Assembly (NCBI GenBank): GCA_017590115.1
Contig: JAGGNK010013558.1
Coordinates: forward strand, 13,381,752 to 13,445,751
Direction of reading: 5' to 3'
From: Montifringilla adamsi
Taxonomy: Eukaryota > Chordata > Aves > Passeriformes > Passeridae
DNA length: 64,000 nucleotides
Made by a program: the position numbers and the translations under genes. Numbering within the stretch: the first letter of the stretch is position 1; every line of letters begins with the position of its first letter. Below the pieces are notes generated by a model. The model did no database searches and had not been told where the DNA came from. It saw only the letters and a program-made list of their open reading frames with translations. Positions 61,401 to 64,000 of the stretch are shown one piece after another.

Positions 61401-64000
61401 CCAAGATCCTTGAAACAACCTTAGTGTTTGTCTATGGTCCCCCCCACACGAAGACACAAGGACTCCCACTACAGTTATGCCTTGTGCATTTATTCCTCTG
61501 AATAATGTCAAACAGCTGAAAACAAAGGACAGGAATCACCAGCAGAGTTGCACTGACAAAAGTTTTCTCCTCCTGATCTTGTGCCAGAGCTCTAAATCTA
61601 ATGCAACTGGTGTTCAGTTGCTGCTGCAGTATAGATATAGTCTGTACAAGGCTATATATAGTGCTCTGAACCTGCCTCTTCAGCACTAGACCTGTGACAC
61701 GTTCAATCTGAAATCCCACCTCTGCCTGCATTCCAAATGATCAATAGTCTAAACAGAACTGATTCTCCCATTACCCTTTGCATCCTCTTAGGAAAAGAAC
61801 CAAACATCTATTCTATTCTGGTGTCAGCAGTGTCCTGGTCTGTAGAAAGGCCACCTCAGAGAAAAGAGTGCACCCCTCACAATGCTTTGGGGAGCACTCC
61901 ATAAATGGGAACAGTCCATAAACGGGAACTTCTGAAACCCCTGATAGCCCTCTGCTTTATTTTCCTATCTCAGCATGTGTAGGGCCCCAGTGGCTTTCAT
62001 ATTTCAAGTTAGATCTTAAGGGAGAAGGACTGCAGCACAGAAATACAGATGCTCCTAATCAATACCAAAATGTCTAATGCCAGACAGCACCATAGCAATA
62101 TGCCTCACAGAAAGGGCACTGCAGAGCCCATTTGTTCTGCTGGGTATATACAAGTTCATTATCTGTAGTCCAGTCAGATCTGTGTGAGTATGGTAATTTG
62201 AATAACCTCAGACAGATACAATAGCAAGCAGTGCTTCTGTGCATGTTTGAAGTTCCTCCTATGATCTCTTTCTCTTCCCATTTGCTCTTTTCCTCTCCTT
62301 TCTTTCTGCATCTATTCAAATTGCTATTGTTAGCTAAAAAAAGATAAATTAATTACCTCTGAAATGAGCATGAATACTTATACCCAGCCTGGCATAGCTG
62401 GAGCTGGCATTTGATAGCAGTCAACAGAAGCTGAGCAGCTTGCAAGGCATTTTAGAATAATAATAAAAATCAATAGGAGGAAAATAGGGACAGCTCTAGA
62501 AAGTGTTAATGAAAAGTTGCTGAATTTCAGTGGCTCACCTGTGAACAGCTACATGAAAGCCTTCTGAATACCAAATATATTCATTATAGGCTGCATTGCT
62601 TGGCTGAGCCTCCAAAGAATTCTCTGGGCTTGTATTCTCACAATAACAAAGGAGAGGCACAGAAGAGAGCAGGATAAGAGGGATGAAGGGGTGAACAGAA
62701 GAAGGTTCACATTTTTATTTTGAAAACAAGATTATCGAGGCCTATAAAAACAATATAATCTAAAATCTGTATAGATTCAACTTGAAATCTGAAGGTTTTT
62801 TCCTCTCAAGAGCAGAGGCAGCAATTCTTTAGGTCAGACCCTGGGGGTGCAAGGAGGTACCACTCTTTTGCAACATCAGTGTAAAAGATTGCTGGGGAGT
62901 GTTATAAAACAGTCAGGAGTTAAAGCATTTCCTGAGCTGATCCTAAATGGTTACAGCAACATAAGACTGCTCTGAAGCCAAAGCCCAGCTTCAGCCACTC
63001 TCACACCTGTCATACTGAATTAATGTTAGACTGTGCTCTCACAAGTGTTTTATGAAATGCATTATAAAAACCCCTTTTGCCCCATGCTCTGCACCAAAGT
63101 GACAAAGTGGTGTGGCTTACTTAGGTAAATGCATTCCCACAGCACTTTTCTCTCCAGCATCCAAATACAGAAATACCTCATCCAGAGATGCTCATATAAC
63201 AGTAGAAATTTCAGATTCCTTTACCAGCCATAAAATTTGTGACTAAGCGAAAAAATCAAATCAATAAACACCCTCCTCTTCTGAAAGCTGCCACAAGGTA
63301 TTTAATGTCTACAGATGATCAAGGTTAAAAATGCACCAAATCTTTACTTACAGAAAAATGGAACTCCAGTCAAATAAAAACCTGAATCAAACCTGGTCAA
63401 ATAATTCCTGCTGTGGTTAGGTTCCCTAAGTGATGAAAGAGCACTTTCATCTTCAGCCATATGTCAGAGGGCTCCCCAGAGTCCAGCTGTCCAGCCTGCC
63501 TCAGAACTGGACACTGAGACTGCTGCTACATCCAGGCTGGGAGGGGATGGGATGCTGTGCAGGGTGAAGTTCTGTCTTGCACCTAAACCTTTCAGCTGCA
63601 ATTTGTTTCAGTATGTATAATCAAAACAATGACACACACATTCACGTGTAAGAATAGGAAGACCCATCCCACCAGGCAGAGGAACCATTTTCCATTACTG
63701 CATATAGGTATAACCACATTTCTGCTATTTGAAGATGCACTAAGGATGCCTCAAATGATGTGAGCATGCTTTGCTCCAGCCGCATTTCTTGTTGTTTGAA
63801 CTTTTTTGTTTGCTTCATTTCCACAAAATCACTTTCATTTGATCTGAATCACCTTTTGGCCACACAGTTTAAAAGATGAGTGAAATTGCTTGCACAGCTA
63901 TAATCAGGAGAAGGTGCATTTTAGTGAAAAGATGGGAGATTCAACAGTTCAATACTACCCAGGATCATGATGGTGCATCAATGTGGCATAGAAGAACAGC
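58401..64000. other. Unique non-coding sequence
   Basis: No gene or clear transposon. The frames 59255-59665, 59776-60180 and 60502-60954 overlap each other's surroundings and show no domain. A 17-bp-period, two-unit repeat lies at 61899-61929 (CCATAAAYGGGAAC twice). Confidence 0.5.
61899..61929 (+). repeat. Two-unit 17-bp direct repeat
   Basis: CCATAAATGGGAAC (61899-61912) and CCATAAACGGGAAC (61916-61929) differ at one base. Confidence 0.8.

Overview
The window reads as ordinary single-copy nuclear DNA of a vertebrate, most likely a bird and probably a songbird. It is AT-rich, CpG-poor and stop-dense in all frames, with no operon-like ORF packing and no recognisable gene. Three things point to a bird. 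The identifiable repeats are mainly CR1 LINE fragments. Mammal-type L1, Alu or B1 elements are absent. The one clear LTR (1729-2189) resembles passerine endogenous retrovirus LTRs as I remember them; no database was searched. Very old amniote elements (MIR-type SINE, old CR1) are also present. Species and chromosome cannot be told.

Layout. 1-1728: unique sequence with one weak 92-codon ORF. 1729-2189: solo LTR with intact ends, TATA box and poly(A) signal. 2190-18495: unique sequence with homopolymer and purine/pyrimidine tracts, a CR1 3' end at 7591-7702, and a weak exon-like block at 13980-14214. 18496-18654: near-perfect 85-bp-period tandem duplication. 19170-19820: old CR1 3' end followed by a MIR-type SINE. 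19821-40204: unique sequence with a tentative LTR-like block (28600-28960) and a few palindromic or transcription-factor-like sites. 40205-40270: possible MIR scrap. 49796-49920: CR1 fragment with an internal 34-bp duplication. 51400-52590: long degraded CR1 with a broken reverse-transcriptase segment. 57855-58400: another old CR1 3' end. The rest is unique sequence.

None of the longer open frames looks like a conserved protein. Two of them (51667-51930 and 57914-58180) are explained by CR1 relics. I found no rRNA, tRNA, CRISPR array or operon, and no new biological system. The window is best described as intergenic or deep-intronic DNA. Its main interest is the intact solo LTR, the recent local duplications, the layered CR1/SINE relics and a handful of possible regulatory sites. 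Repeat-family assignments come from recall of consensus patterns and should be confirmed with a repeat-masking search.
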